NCBI GenBank assembly: GCA_022414725.1
Contig: JAJSRW010002116.1
Location: 1-64,000 of the forward strand
Origin: Microglena sp. YARC
Lineage: Eukaryota > Chlorophyta > Chlorophyceae > Chlamydomonadales > Chlamydomonadaceae
DNA: 64,000 bases
Direction of reading: 5' to 3'
The notes beneath the pieces were generated by a model that did not search any database, was not told where the DNA came from, and saw nothing but the letters and a program-made list of their open reading frames with translations. A program made the position numbers and the translations under genes. Below, one piece after another: positions 11,467-20,662 of this stretch. Within the stretch, counting starts at the first letter, position 1; each line of letters begins with the position of its first letter.

Positions 11467-11868
11467 ATGTCTTCGTTGGTGTGTTGTTCAATTTGAAGAC
11501 GGCAGAACTTCCTGTCGGATCTGGATGGGATTCTGTCCGACATGTACGACTACACCCTATTCAAGCAAGGGGTTAACGTTGATGTCTTCCTTTGATGCTA
11601 GAGCGCCGTATCGCTATTTCAACGAATACGTTATGATTCCATACGGGAAATACATCAAATCTCGCGACGATAAGTTTTTCTTAGAAACCCCCGATCGAAG
11701 AAGAAAACGTGGATAACATGGACTTCATGGACATGAAGTTCGACTTCAAGATCGTGGATATCATACGCTCCAGGTGGCAGACGCTCACACAAGCAGACCA
11801 GGTCGGCCGTATGGGAACATCTAGGTCTGCTTCTTATTCTCTGCGAAAGGTGCATCAAGGAAGAATGA
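11467..11868 (+). CDS. Conserved-looking NCLDV-type hypothetical protein, frameshifted
   Basis: Three adjoining frames give one coherent protein: FLSDLDGILSDMYDYTLF and QGVNVDVF (about 11510-11590), APYRYFNEYVMIPYGKYI and KSRDDKFFLETP (to 11690), MDFKIVDIIRSRW-like sequence with WQTLTQADQ (to 11805), and AVWEHLGLLLILCERCIK before TGA at 11866. The ending 'W..L...D...vWe.L..Ll.LC..c' resembles small conserved proteins of algal giant viruses, from general memory only. Proposed start is the ATG at 11467. Indels near 11500, 11585, 11690 and 11800 interrupt it. Function unknown. Confidence 0.5.
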
Positions 11869-11881
11869 ATCTGCAGAAACG

Positions 11882-12240
11882 TTACAAAAACACGGCCGTG
11901 TGGGTCTCGCGTGTAGGATCATGCGCGGACGGCCCTCCGAGATGAAGGGACATAGGTGTGATTGATGATACAGATGAAGAACTATTATGGTTATGTTTGA
12001 CAACAATCGCAGACAACGTTCTCAAGCTTTCCAATCTCGCAACCTGCACACACTTGTACAGGTGCTTACGCTGTTTCTCTTGTAGTTGTCGCAAAGTGCA
12101 AAGAGTGGCAGCGCATTCAATGCATCTGCTCGTAAGTCACGTAGGGTTTGTATGTGGCGGTCAAGGAACATCAGCTTCTTCTTTTGCATCAAAGCCTTGT
12201 CAGCCTTCTTGGAAGAACACTTCCAGAGATTTGACAGCAT
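11882..12240 (-). CDS. Hypothetical basic helical protein, frameshifted
   Basis: Two overlapping minus-strand frames combine to a lysine/arginine/leucine-rich helical protein: KKADKALMQKKKLMFLDRHI and QTLRDLRADALNALPLF (12100-12240), then RQLQEKQRKHLYKCVQVARL and ESLRTLSAIVV (11990-12090). One indel near 12090 joins them. Upstream sequence to about 12300 (RRLADAVKSLEVFF) may be the N-terminus. It converges on the gene ending at 11868. No known domain. Confidence 0.35.
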
Positions 12241-12299
12241 CGGCTAAACGACGAGGACATGCGTTACGCAATCGGGGAATGCGGGAGGGAAGGGTGGTT

Positions 12300-12667
12300 C
12301 AAACACGTGTACAAATGACCCCGCAAGTGAAGAGATGAAGAAGATGCATTATTTATTACTTGATCTGTCGCATCGTTTTGATCATTCGATTTTTGATCAT
12401 TCGATTTGTGATCATTCGATTTTTGATCATTCGATTTGTGATCATTCGATTTTCCTGGATCATTCGATTTGTGATCATTCGAGATTTGTGATCATTCGAG
12501 AGGTTCCGAAAAGAGGATCCATGCCGTTCCGATGATCATCAGCGTCGCTACTCTCCTTGTCAGCAAACGGGGCGGTGTATGTACCACACGGTAGCGAGCA
12601 CGCTCAACACGGAAATTGTAACCGTTTTCGAAGTTATCATCATGTTTGTTTCTGTTTCACTTATGAT
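12300..12667. repeat. Minisatellite (GATCATTCGATTTxT) in a gene-free gap
   Basis: From about 12374 to 12500 a 15-base unit built on GATCATTCGATTT is repeated about eight times with small variation. GATC sites therefore recur every 15 bases. The rest of the gap holds no supported gene. Confidence 0.8.
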
Positions 12668-13258
12668 TTATATTCGCCTCTCTTCGCACATGCGAAGACT
12701 CGCACTTACGAAATCGTCGAACATGCAAGCGCAACCTCCTCCATCTGCCTTTTTCTGGATTAGAGAGGAACCCAATCGTTTTTTCTTTCGGAATTTTTTG
12801 CTTCGTTCACGCATCTCATTGAACATGGCCGGTAAGCGATCGAAGTCTCTGTCGGTGAGATCGGAAGACGCATGCTCGTCAAAAGCGACCACACCGTACT
12901 CAGATTTTGAGGGTCGGACGTCTGAGGAATCCAACACATTCTCCTCGTCAAACCCCTTCGTTATCGCACTTGATTTCTCTGAAGATTTCTCTAAAGATTT
13001 CTCTGAAGATTCCTTAGTAGATTTCTCGGAAGAACCATTGGTACATTCTTTGGAACCATTGGTAGATTCCTTGTCCACCAAAGTCATGGTGTGGAACCAT
13101 GATAGGATGGATCTCATGATCGAATTCAATTTATGAATCACCAGGTTAGGCACGGTGGATAATTCATTCAATTTTTGCAATAGGTCAGTATGAAGGCCCA
13201 CGATCACTAAGGCAGGGAGCATGACGAAGAGGATACGCACAAGAACTGTCTTAATCAT
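12668..13258 (-). CDS. Membrane-anchored Ser/Glu/Lys-rich protein
   Basis: The ATG at 13258 starts MIKTVLVRILFVMLPALVIV, an N-terminal hydrophobic segment that could be a signal anchor. It is followed by an amphipathic region and a tandem SSEKSTKESSEKSLEKSS tract, then a basic stretch (RERSKKFRKKKRLG) and a Cys-containing end. The likely topology is a single-pass membrane protein with a charged low-complexity domain. Unrecognised. Its antisense also has an open frame, but that one lacks sensible composition. Confidence 0.5.
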   Translation of the reverse strand: MIKTVLVRILFVMLPALVIVGLHTDLLQKLNELSTVPNLVIHKLNSIMRSILSWFHTMTLVDKESTNGSKECTNGSSEKSTKESSEKSLEKSSEKSSAITKGFDEENVLDSSDVRPSKSEYGVVAFDEHASSDLTDRDFDRLPAMFNEMRERSKKFRKKKRLGSSLIQKKADGGGCACMFDDFVSASLRMCEERRI

Positions 13259-13399
13259 CACAGAAGCGCGCACTCACACGGATGTATCTTTACATGTTCC
13301 TTTGAAAACTTTTTTGATTTTCAGGCCATTCTCTACACTCGACGGAACATAAACAACAAGGCGCCGACAGACGCCCAGCAACAATAAACTATAAGGCGG

Positions 13400-13480
13400 A
13401 GACAGATGTCCAGCAAAGAAACCGCCTTACATGACGCATTGCACGTCAATAAACAAAGACACCGGGTTCTTTTGATACCC
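13400..13480. repeat. Dispersed repeat, inverted relative to 57885-57950
   Basis: The segment around CCAGCAAAGAAACCGCC and ACATGACGCATTGCAC recurs in reverse orientation at 57885-57950 with few changes. In one frame it reads PAKKPPYMTHCTS. A related start (SKKPPYINDPVF) is seen at 35946. It looks like a dispersed gene-start or transposon fragment. Confidence 0.6.
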
Positions 13481-13493
13481 AGTGATACAACAA

Positions 13494-14138
13494 CTACCCT
13501 ATGCGCCATCGATTGCCGCAGCCATGGCACGTCACGAAAATGGAAGCCGGCTCGTCGCACAACCGCGTCTGTACCTCCACGTAAGAGCACTGACGCTGCT
13601 TACAGCGGGCGCACTTGAACTGGTCCGTCGTTGCGTTAGGACGAGCGTTCATAATGTACTGATCACGCTCACGTGAGCGGAGAATGATGTCGTTCCAGAG
13701 AAGAGGTAAGGCGTCCTCAGCACGCAGAAAAGGAATGTCGCGCGGACGGAGATGCGGCGAGACAACGGAACCAGTCTTGTTGTTGTCCGGCTTGTTATCG
13801 ACCAAAAACGAAAGTCTCTGAGAGAGCGCGTGGTTTTCCACGTAGCACGAAGAGTCGATGTTGGAGAGTACGAACCGGAGCACAGAACAGTACACAGAAA
13901 TAAACAACGGGTTGCTCCAACTTCGCGTAACGTTCAAAGAATCGCACTTCTCCAATGTTCGGTTAAAGACAGCCGTCTCCATTTCGCGAATATACTTGTT
14001 GTCCACACAATCACGGGATGCTACAATTGTCATTACGTCGTGAAGGTAAGTACGAGCCTGGTCACGTAGAGAGTGCCATTGTTTCTGGCTTTCAAGAGAC
14101 TGTACTTGCACATCCTCCATCTTCTCGATGACATACAT
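13494..14138 (-). CDS. Transcription elongation factor TFIIS-like protein
   Basis: The 214-residue protein starts at the ATG of MYVIEKMEDVQ. The middle is helical (TFIIS central-domain-like, with LRDQARTYLHDVM and WSNPLFISVYCSVLRF). The C-terminal zinc ribbon is nearly canonical: FKCARCKQRQCSYVEVQTR, then LCDEPASIFVTCHGCGNRW. It has the two C-x2-C pairs, the QTR motif and the acidic DE hairpin that enters the polymerase pore to stimulate transcript cleavage. It acts with the viral RNA polymerase, whose large subunit lies at the left edge of the window. The frame is intact and the length is normal for NCLDV TFIIS. Among the best-supported genes here. Confidence 0.95.
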   Translation of the reverse strand: MYVIEKMEDVQVQSLESQKQWHSLRDQARTYLHDVMTIVASRDCVDNKYIREMETAVFNRTLEKCDSLNVTRSWSNPLFISVYCSVLRFVLSNIDSSCYVENHALSQRLSFLVDNKPDNNKTGSVVSPHLRPRDIPFLRAEDALPLLWNDIILRSRERDQYIMNARPNATTDQFKCARCKQRQCSYVEVQTRLCDEPASIFVTCHGCGNRWRIG

Positions 14139-14165
14139 TTTGCATACTTGCGACAAACGTTTACA

Positions 14166-14845
14166 CTATTTATTCAATGAACATGGGCATTTGTTGGCCA
14201 TGCCCGAACCTTTGTCATTGTCTTTGTCCAATTCCGCGGTGTACAAGTCGCCCATTACGAGTGTGAGAAGAAACTGGTCGTCCATTGTTTGCGTTTGCGT
14301 GAGAGGAAGCATCAGAATACACCAGAAGAGCCGCGGGTCCCGAACCGCCATAAGCAAAAGAGACATCGATAACTCCCCGAGCACGTGATCATGCGCACAA
14401 GCATGCCGGCACGCAGAGTCAATCGCGGGTCTATGATGGTGTGTCTGAAGAAAGACGTCAAGTCCACTTTTACGTTTCCAGAGAAACGAGTTGATAGGGA
14501 GGCGAATAAGATGCGGTTGTGAGAGGGGCCGGAGATGAATTTGTGATCACAACACATATTATCGGAATGAGATTTGTTGTTGTTGTTGACATACCTAGAT
14601 ATCGAGAGCTCCTCCTGCGAGTAGTTGTTGGTTATACAAATTAGGTTCTTATAGGGCGCTCGATCAGTAGACGAAACAAAAGACAGGGGACCGATCCATT
14701 TGACAGGTAGTATCATTGCCATGAAGTATTGGATGAACATTGAAGCTCTGACGAAATAAGAGCAGATGTCTATCTTCGTGTGCATGTACACATTAAAACG
14801 ACACTCGGGATTGTCGCATGGACATTCAAACTTACGGAAGAACAT
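14166..14845 (-). CDS. Hypothetical protein upstream of TFIIS, one frameshift
   Basis: Starts at the ATG of MFFRKFECPCDNPECRFNVY with a Cys cluster (CPCDNPEC). It continues through FVRASMFIQYFMAMILPVKW and ends in a second frame (LGELSMSLLLMAVRDPRLFW to CPCSLNK). The break is near 14385. About 225 residues when joined. Same strand as TFIIS with a 27-base gap, so possibly co-expressed. The Cys pairs suggest a metal site. I do not recognise the family. Confidence 0.55.
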
Positions 14846-14902
14846 TTTCGAAAAACCTTTATTTTACTGAGGTAAGCTGTGTAGAGGAATGAACGCATAT
14901 TA

Positions 14903-15026
14903 TACAGTCGACGGAATACTAAAATGAAACCGCTTCGTGTACGGCACACCTTACAGTGTAACCTAATGGTGTAGAAATCCACGGGGCAGTGGAACTCATG
15001 GTCATTTTACTGTTCCGCCGACTGTA
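14903..15026. mobile_element. Family 2 short inverted-repeat element (MITE), 124 bp
   Basis: Left end TACAGTCGACGGAATACTAA and right end reading in reverse complement as TACAGTCGGCGGAACAGTAA form terminal inverted repeats with TA at both borders, so this is a non-autonomous Tc1/mariner-type element. Single ends of the same family occur at 2111, 48461, 57127-57178, 57611 and 61783. Confidence 0.75.
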
Positions 15027-15090
15027 GTGGGACACCTTGTATTTTGGGGCTTCTGAAAAGTTGACCAACCGCGTGGTGTCTCCGACTGTA
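15027..15090. mobile_element. Tiny deletion derivative of the Fanzor-carrying element
   Basis: The 64 bases carry the sub-terminal left sequence of the element at 15563 (GGGACACCTTGTATTTTGGG, then TTCTGAAAAGTTGACCAA) joined to its right end (GTCTCCGACTGTA). It abuts the family 2 element at 15026, sharing the TA. Confidence 0.6.
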
Positions 15091-15626
15091 CCGTGTTTCA
15101 CATGAACATGATTTAAGTTGAGTGTAGCATCCCCATCCACAATCAAGCGCGCAGCCCTCCTCGGCTGTACTGCGGATAGCGCCCCAAAAATAATATAACA
15201 ATAAAATTTAAAAAATACATGGAACCGTATAATTTTTTGCAAAAACAAATAAATACCGACCAGCCTGGCAGAATTATCGCCGTATTTATCATATCCCCAA
15301 TTCTTTTATACAAATCTCATAAATATAAGGACTTGTTTATTTTCATCTTTTCCATTATTTTATTTTCATGGGATCTATATTGGTTGGTTTGTGAACCTCC
15401 AAAAAAATGCAACAACAACAACAAAATGCTACTGGCTCCCGTCACCGCATCATAAGGGATCGGGAACAACAACGCAGTCGACGACCACCCCGATCCCCCC
15501 GGAAACAAGTACTGCCCTCCGTCGCCACTCATGCTTTCAGCAACGAGTGTAAGTGTACACCATACAGCTAGGGACATTTGATATTGGGACACCTTCTATT
15601 TTGGGGATTCTGAAAAGTTGACCAAT

Positions 15627-16634
15627 TCAAGATTTGTAACCGATCTTGTCAATACAGATACTGTCTTCAGGTGATTGACACAAAAAATTCAAGGCATCTA
15701 AAGACACTGATTTTACATGTTCAAAGTACCCTGAAAAGTCAAACTGATGGCTAACATCGTGCGCATCAATAATCCTTTTCAAAGCGTTACTGTAATCAAA
15801 TATATCTGCTACATCTGGAATTATTGGGCACATGCAGCGATATTTTCGCTTGAGCAAAATAAAGACATTCTCAATAGCGTTAAACTCTGGACTGTAAGGA
15901 GGTACAAAGAGTGGTCGTATTCCTACAGAATCGAACATAGAAATCGTCTCCTTTGAATGATGGAACTGGATATTGTCAAGGACAGCGACTTACCCCGCTG
16001 TACATGTAACTCAGATACAAACTGTACAAAAGTCGACTTTCTTGCAATTGTGATCAAGGATCTTGTAATGAACGATACCTTTAGCAGAAACGGCGGCAAT
16101 TAGTGTCAATTTGGACATTCGCAATGTCCTAGAAATTTGGATATTTAAACGTTTGCCGCGTTGACAGTACCCTCTGCGACAAGTGTCACCAATGTAAAAA
16201 CCCGCCTCATCGATGCTTAACAAATCCGATGTCGGAACGGCTAAATACTCCTTACAAGAACGGTCGACAGAAGATTTGTGGTCATTCTTGTGCCGAACTG
16301 TTTTGTATGCGCGCTTGCGGGTGTAACCAAGTTTGCGTGTGTAGCGTCCTCAAGTTTTTGGAGACATCTTGACAGAGGACAGAGAAGTCACACCCTCTGC
16401 AAGCTGAGACATTGTCAAGAAGGGATTGGAGTCAATCAGTTGTTTTATAGCAGCCTTGATATCTTATGTAATGACACTCACCCTTTTCTTCCGATGATGT
16501 TTTATATTGGCTTTGGTGACCCAACGTTGGAGTGATGATTTTGATACTTTGTACAGCAAACTAACTTTCCTCAAACTACGATTATAGTATTTGTAGTGAG
16601 CAACCGCGCGGTGTCTTATCTCTGCATCAATCAT
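15627..16634 (-). pseudogene. Tc1/mariner DDE transposase, broken
   Basis: The N-terminal helix-turn-helix starts at the ATG of MIDAEIRHRAVAHYKYYN and includes SSLQRWVTKANIKHHRKKR. The catalytic core follows: D1 in LSIDEAGFYIG (about 16215), D2 in VLDNIQFHHS (about 15990), and E in PPYSPEFNAIENVF, with 34 residues between D2 and E, the Tc1-type D34E spacing. It is dead in this copy. A TAA at 16464-16466 replaces a GAA codon still present in copy 2, a TGA interrupts SPKT/GRYTRK near 16350, and the frame changes near 16000 and 15940. Confidence 0.9.
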
Positions 16635-16714
16635 GATAACGTAGGAAATGTGTATAAGGAAATGTGGGTGCAATATTATATCACCAAAAGAAAAAGAATA
16701 CTCACCCCCTCTTA

Positions 16715-18723
16715 ATGGGGGTAGTGCAAGACAAAGGAGATGACGATATTAACATCAGCGTCGTCAAGAAGAAGCTTAATTCTCTGTGCATGGATGTATC
16801 GAGGCATCAGATCTCCTCAAGGATACAAACCATGGTACTCTTAATCAACCACGCAGTTGCAGAGGCATACTTGTTCGCAAACTTTCATATCACAAGATGC
16901 CTCGATGATGGAGACTTTGACGTCAAGCAGTTACCACACCTGGATCGGAACTTTCATTACAGGTGCCTCCTTGCGGTATCGACCTCCAATGTTCGAAAGG
17001 ATACTCTGGGCCAGAGCTTCAATGATACCATGGTTGCTTTCGACGCCCTAAGACCTGCAGGCTACGTGAAGGTGGACGTTCGTCCTTGGGACAAGTAATC
17101 GCAGACGTCTCAATACAAATGGCGACGATGGCGTGCAACAGCGTCTGGGCAAACGTGGACAGGGTCGTTATCAAGTACCTGCGCTTGAAACATCCCTCTC
17201 TGAAGAAACATTTCAAGAAGATTGTCAAAGCGGTGGTCCAGTACCCAGAATCGAAAATCGACACAATCATCCCAGAGGGCCTCGTGCATGCGATCCACAT
17301 CAAAGAGGTTGTCAGTCACTTGAGGGCTCTCTTTCCGCTGCCAAGAGGGAAGCAGTTCAACACTAGAGCGCACCTGACAATGCGATTGTTCCATCACGTG
17401 CTTACAGAGTTGGGAGAGGTCGGACGAGTGGATCCGAAAGATAAAAAAACAAAAAAAAGTCACCCCTGTCTGTTCAGTATCCTTCCTCGCAAGAACGGCT
17501 TCACAATTTCGTACGTCCCGATATCGTCCATGACTTTCATGAAGCTTCTCAGCATGGGTGATTCGCCACTCGAGAGCGTCTCTGGCGATGGACGTTACGA
17601 GAACCATACAATGCTGTGGCGAAAGTACTTTAATGTACAAGGTCTTGAGACGAAAAGGTCTCGCTTTGACAACCGAATCCTCAGCGACGGTAAAGGGGTA
17701 TCCGTCCAAATGAAGCAGAAGGGTAAAGAAGAGGTCGTTGAAGAAGGAGAAAACGCAGGCTATCCCAAGGACGCAAATATCGTAGAGTGCAAGGACGCAG
17801 TGGGTGCGCTGCGTGTCGGAGTAGACCCTGGAATGACAGATATCGTCACGGTAGCATCTTCTGCAGGTCGCATCGAGTCTTTCAGCTCGGCTCGCTTTAG
17901 CGAAGTTGCTGGGTACAATACAAGCAAGCGTTGCACCTACAAATGGAATGACGAGACTCAAGACCTCGTGAAGTCCATTCCATGGCCTAATACGAGCAAC
18001 ATGGTCGACCTGCAGGACCATGTCAGAGCTTATCTCAAAGCGCTCCCGATCCTCCTACAACACAGAGCCAACAAAGGCTACCGATCTATGCGATTCTTTC
18101 GATACGTTGGTAAACAGAAGACGATTGAAAAGGTATGCGATGTGATTGCACCAAGGGCACAGACGACCGTTGTTGGCTTCGGCAACTGGTCCAACCAAGG
18201 GTATGGTATCAGTCGTTCATGTTCTGGGCCCATCAAAGAGATCAGGAGGTGCCTCTCACGTCGTAAGAATGTTTTGTTCAAAAACGTCGACAAACGCAAC
18301 ACTTCTTGTAAATGTCACGGCTGCTTCCAGAGGCTTGTCAACATGAAGGCAGACAGCGTAGTCTGGCGCGGAGTTTGCAAAGAGTCCCCAATCGACGGGT
18401 CTATAACTGTTGAGAAGCAGAAGATGGTGGTGAAGAACGTCAAGGTCCACAAAGTACTGCACTGTAGAGACAGTGTCAAAAGCGCATCATCCAATGTGCG
18501 CTGTGGTGCAACCTGGAACCGAGACGTGAACGCTGCCAAGAACCTTCTTCTGCTTCTGACAACGTGGATGGACGGGAGAGAGCAACCTGAGGCATTCTGT
18601 GTTCCCTCGCCTCCCCCCAAAACCACAGTTTCCATACTGGCGAGTGTGAGCGCTAAACCGACCGACCCACCTGGGTTTGTCAGCAGCTTGCATTGTTATC
18701 CTTTGGGCCAGCTTAAACGCTGA
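16715..18723 (+). pseudogene. Fanzor (eukaryotic TnpB-like RNA-guided nuclease), copy 1, frameshifted
   Basis: Starts at MGVVQDKGDDDINISVVKK. The C-terminal nuclease half shows RuvC-I (RVGVDPGMTDIVTVAS, about 17812), the glycine-rich VVGFGNWSNQGYG (about 18170), a TS-zinc-ribbon block (RNTSCKCHGC with a distal RCGATW) and RuvC-III (RDVNAAKNLLLL, about 18520). Fanzor proteins use an RNA from the element's end to cut matching DNA. Here one G is missing at about 17090 (GGG versus GGGG in copy 2), splitting the frame. In the D-E-x-N-T-S motif, where family members carry the RuvC glutamate, codon 18292-18294 is AAA (Lys) instead of GAA. Both lesions predict an inactive protein. Confidence 0.9.
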
Positions 18724-18828
18724 AATACAGAGATGAAGGGCAAAAATATGTACTCGCCTTTAGCTGATCTACCCATTGGGTTCAAGGGTCACCGGTAGGG
18801 AGTCCCACAAATTGCGTCTCCGACTGTA
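18724..18828 (+). ncRNA. Candidate Fanzor guide-scaffold (omega/fRNA) region, copy 1
   Basis: The 105 bases between the Fanzor stop and the right terminus are nearly identical in the two copies, although they code for nothing. In known Fanzor and TnpB elements this is where the scaffold RNA lies, with the guide taken from sequence just beyond the end. The short inverted stretch GGGTTCAAGGGTCACCGG could form local structure. Position and conservation only; no expression evidence. Confidence 0.35.
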
Positions 18829-18867
18829 GGATAATGTACAAAATGAAGTACAAAATATTTGAAACAA

Positions 18868-19770
18868 TCACCTGGTAGTAGGAAGGTGGAACGGATAGTT
18901 GGGGTCCACTAGGGGGAACATAGTATGTGTGCTGGCGTCCGTCACAGGTGTAGACATCTCACCAGGAGTCGTGGAAGGCATGTTGTACGCCCAAGGACCC
19001 GTACCAGGTTGCATAGAAGATATAACAGGCGCTTCTACGGGACCGCCTAATGTGACGCACGTCGTAGAACATGCCCCAGAATCAGTCTCATTACCACCAC
19101 GCTGTTTTCTATACTTCGAAATCGATAATTGACCACCATGTTTATTACTAGTTTTAGAACCGGTTGTCGTCAAAGCCGAAAAAGCATTCAGGAAGGCCAT
19201 GTTAGATGATGGAGCTTGTTGGATGGTACGGGACTTTGGCGAAGAACGTTTCTTTGTAGACTTAGTAGTAGAAGTAGTACTCGTAGTAGCAGGAGACGAT
19301 AACGTAATCATCTTGTACGTTGTTGTTGAGGGCTTTGTCTTAGGTGGCGGATTACTAATTTCTGAAACGCTTGTCTTACCATTGTTTTTCGTGACAGTGA
19401 TTACAGAGGATGTGTGTGGAATGTACTGTTCGCGACGCGTCGAAGAAGAACAAAATGTGCCTTCATTATAACGTTCCGTTGATGTCTTCGCACCAGTTGT
19501 TTTGAGTGTCGTCGCAGTCTTACTCTTGCTTAAACCAACATCTGGTTTCTTCGCAGATTTTGTTACTGGCGGTTTGTTAGGGGATGCAACTGACTTTATA
19601 GTCACAATTTCGGTGGTCGTTTTAAGGTTCTTGGTAGTGTTGCTATTGCTATTGCTATTGTGTTTGTTAGTTGCTGCCGATGTTGGTCCTTTCTTTATTA
19701 CTAGAGTAGCAGCACCTTGTGTTGATGTCGAAGTTGATGTTGATGTTGATGTTGATGATGGTCTCCGCAT
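18868..19770 (-). CDS. Thr/Ser/Lys-rich low-complexity protein, 300 aa
   Basis: Starts at ATG with [19 protein letters not shown] and stays rich in Thr, Ser, Lys and Asn for about 190 residues (NSNSNSNTTKNLKTTT). It then has an ordered-looking C-terminal third (MAFLNAFSALTTTGSK, SISKYRKQRGGNETDSGAC, GPVEAPVISSMQPGTGPWAY, MFPLVDPNYPFHLP). The frame is intact. The composition suggests a heavily O-glycosylated or phosphorylated, disordered protein, possibly nucleic-acid binding from its basic charge. No family recognised. It is divergent from the membrane-protein gene at 19880. Confidence 0.6.
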   Translation of the reverse strand: MRRPSSTSTSTSTSTSTQGAATLVIKKGPTSAATNKHNSNSNSNTTKNLKTTTEIVTIKSVASPNKPPVTKSAKKPDVGLSKSKTATTLKTTGAKTSTERYNEGTFCSSSTRREQYIPHTSSVITVTKNNGKTSVSEISNPPPKTKPSTTTYKMITLSSPATTSTTSTTKSTKKRSSPKSRTIQQAPSSNMAFLNAFSALTTTGSKTSNKHGGQLSISKYRKQRGGNETDSGACSTTCVTLGGPVEAPVISSMQPGTGPWAYNMPSTTPGEMSTPVTDASTHTMFPLVDPNYPFHLPTTR

Positions 19771-19879
19771 TAGGCAATTGTACTAGACGTTTGTTGCATA
19801 CTGTTGGGGCGATTTTTTTGTGGTCCTCAGTGGGGAACAATAAAACGAAACATGATATTACGCTTACCACCACCACACC

Positions 19880-20662
19880 ATGTCATCTTTACAGACTGGG
19901 CTAGCGGCAGCGATGTTGATCTTTGCACTAGCTTATTGTTGCATAGTGTATTGTTGTTGTTGTTACACATATCGTAACAAAGAAAGTTTCTCTACACCCA
20001 GTTCGCGTCATGAAGAGGAGACAATATACAAAGAACTCTCAAGGAGGCTCCTACCCCCCGCGTGCGTGGACCGCGAGTTCTGTTCGTCTCTAATGGAGGA
20101 TGTGAGAGCAATCAACGACCCCCAGTCAAACTCGTCTTCTATTGCAAAACAATGGCAGCTTGCAATTCGACCAGGGGAGATAAGTGCCTCTTCATACTTG
20201 GCGACAGACAGTTCCAATGTTCTTGGCTCGCGTCCGTGGATCGCGCACCCAGTCTCATCGGACGCAAACAGGTACCCAGACATAGTAGCCGCTCTGAGGG
20301 CCATCGTTTCGGAAGCGTTCAATGATAATAATAGCGGTAGCAATAACGAGCGACCGCATCTCATACGCGCCACGATAGAGGGTCGCTGGTCTTCTCCGTG
20401 TAGTGGAGCAGAGGAGGAGGACGCACCATGTCCGGGTGGTCGCCGGGACATATGGTGCGCGTTGGCATGCTTCTCTTTACCAGATCAGTCAGGGCAGACA
20501 GTGACAGGGCGGTGTTTGTCCGTTCACATGCTAGAAGAGGAGAATAGAGGAGGGTCTTCTCGTGCATTCCGTCCTCTATTCATAAAGGTGGCAGGGGACC
20601 TCCCGGGAGACGTTCTCTTCATGGTCGGTTCTTCAAATCGCGCAGACTCCAGTCACGCATGA
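19880..20662 (+). CDS. Single-pass membrane protein with Cys-rich N-terminal anchor, 260 aa
   Basis: The ATG start reads MSSLQTGLAAAMLIFALAYC followed by CIVYCCCCYTY, a transmembrane segment ending in clustered cysteines that could be palmitoylated. The remaining 220 residues look globular and soluble (YKELSRRLLPP, PDIVAALRAIVSEAF, CALACFSLPDQSGQ, RPLFIKVAGDLPGDVLFMVG). N-terminal anchors of this type are common in NCLDV inner-membrane proteins, but I do not recognise this one. Its 3' end overlaps the convergent gene at 20619 by 44 bases. Confidence 0.62.
   Translation: MSSLQTGLAAAMLIFALAYCCIVYCCCCYTYRNKESFSTPSSRHEEETIYKELSRRLLPPACVDREFCSSLMEDVRAINDPQSNSSSIAKQWQLAIRPGEISASSYLATDSSNVLGSRPWIAHPVSSDANRYPDIVAALRAIVSEAFNDNNSGSNNERPHLIRATIEGRWSSPCSGAEEEDAPCPGGRRDIWCALACFSLPDQSGQTVTGRCLSVHMLEEENRGGSSRAFRPLFIKVAGDLPGDVLFMVGSSNRADSSHA

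Larger units (their letters stand above)
15563..18828. mobile_element. Tc1/mariner transposon carrying a Fanzor gene, copy 1 (3266 bp)
   Basis: Imperfect inverted ends of about 30 bases begin TACAGCTAGGGACATTTGAT on the left and, in reverse complement, TACAGTCGGAGACGCAATTT on the right. Both are bordered by TA. Inside are a D34E transposase on the minus strand and a TnpB-like Fanzor gene on the plus strand, transcribed divergently from a common start region near 16640-16715. The transposase mobilises the element; the Fanzor gene is passenger cargo. A second, internally deleted copy lies at 40144-42598. Fanzor passengers in mariner-type elements of eukaryotes and their large viruses are known. 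Confidence 0.9.

Noticed and set aside
12579..13136. Plus-strand ORF opposite the Ser/Lys-rich membrane protein
   Set aside because: The minus-strand frame has a sensible N-terminal membrane segment and polar repeat; the plus frame does not look like a folded or typical protein.
13494..13508. Genome-wide reassignment of TAG/TAA to glutamine
   Set aside because: TFIIS ends with TAG exactly where the zinc ribbon normally ends, and other genes use TAA/TAG at natural ends, so only local readthrough remains possible for gene A.
17110..18021. Antisense ORF of 303 aa inside the Fanzor gene, repeated in copy 2
   Set aside because: It lies opposite clearly conserved RuvC motifs and has no recognisable domain of its own.
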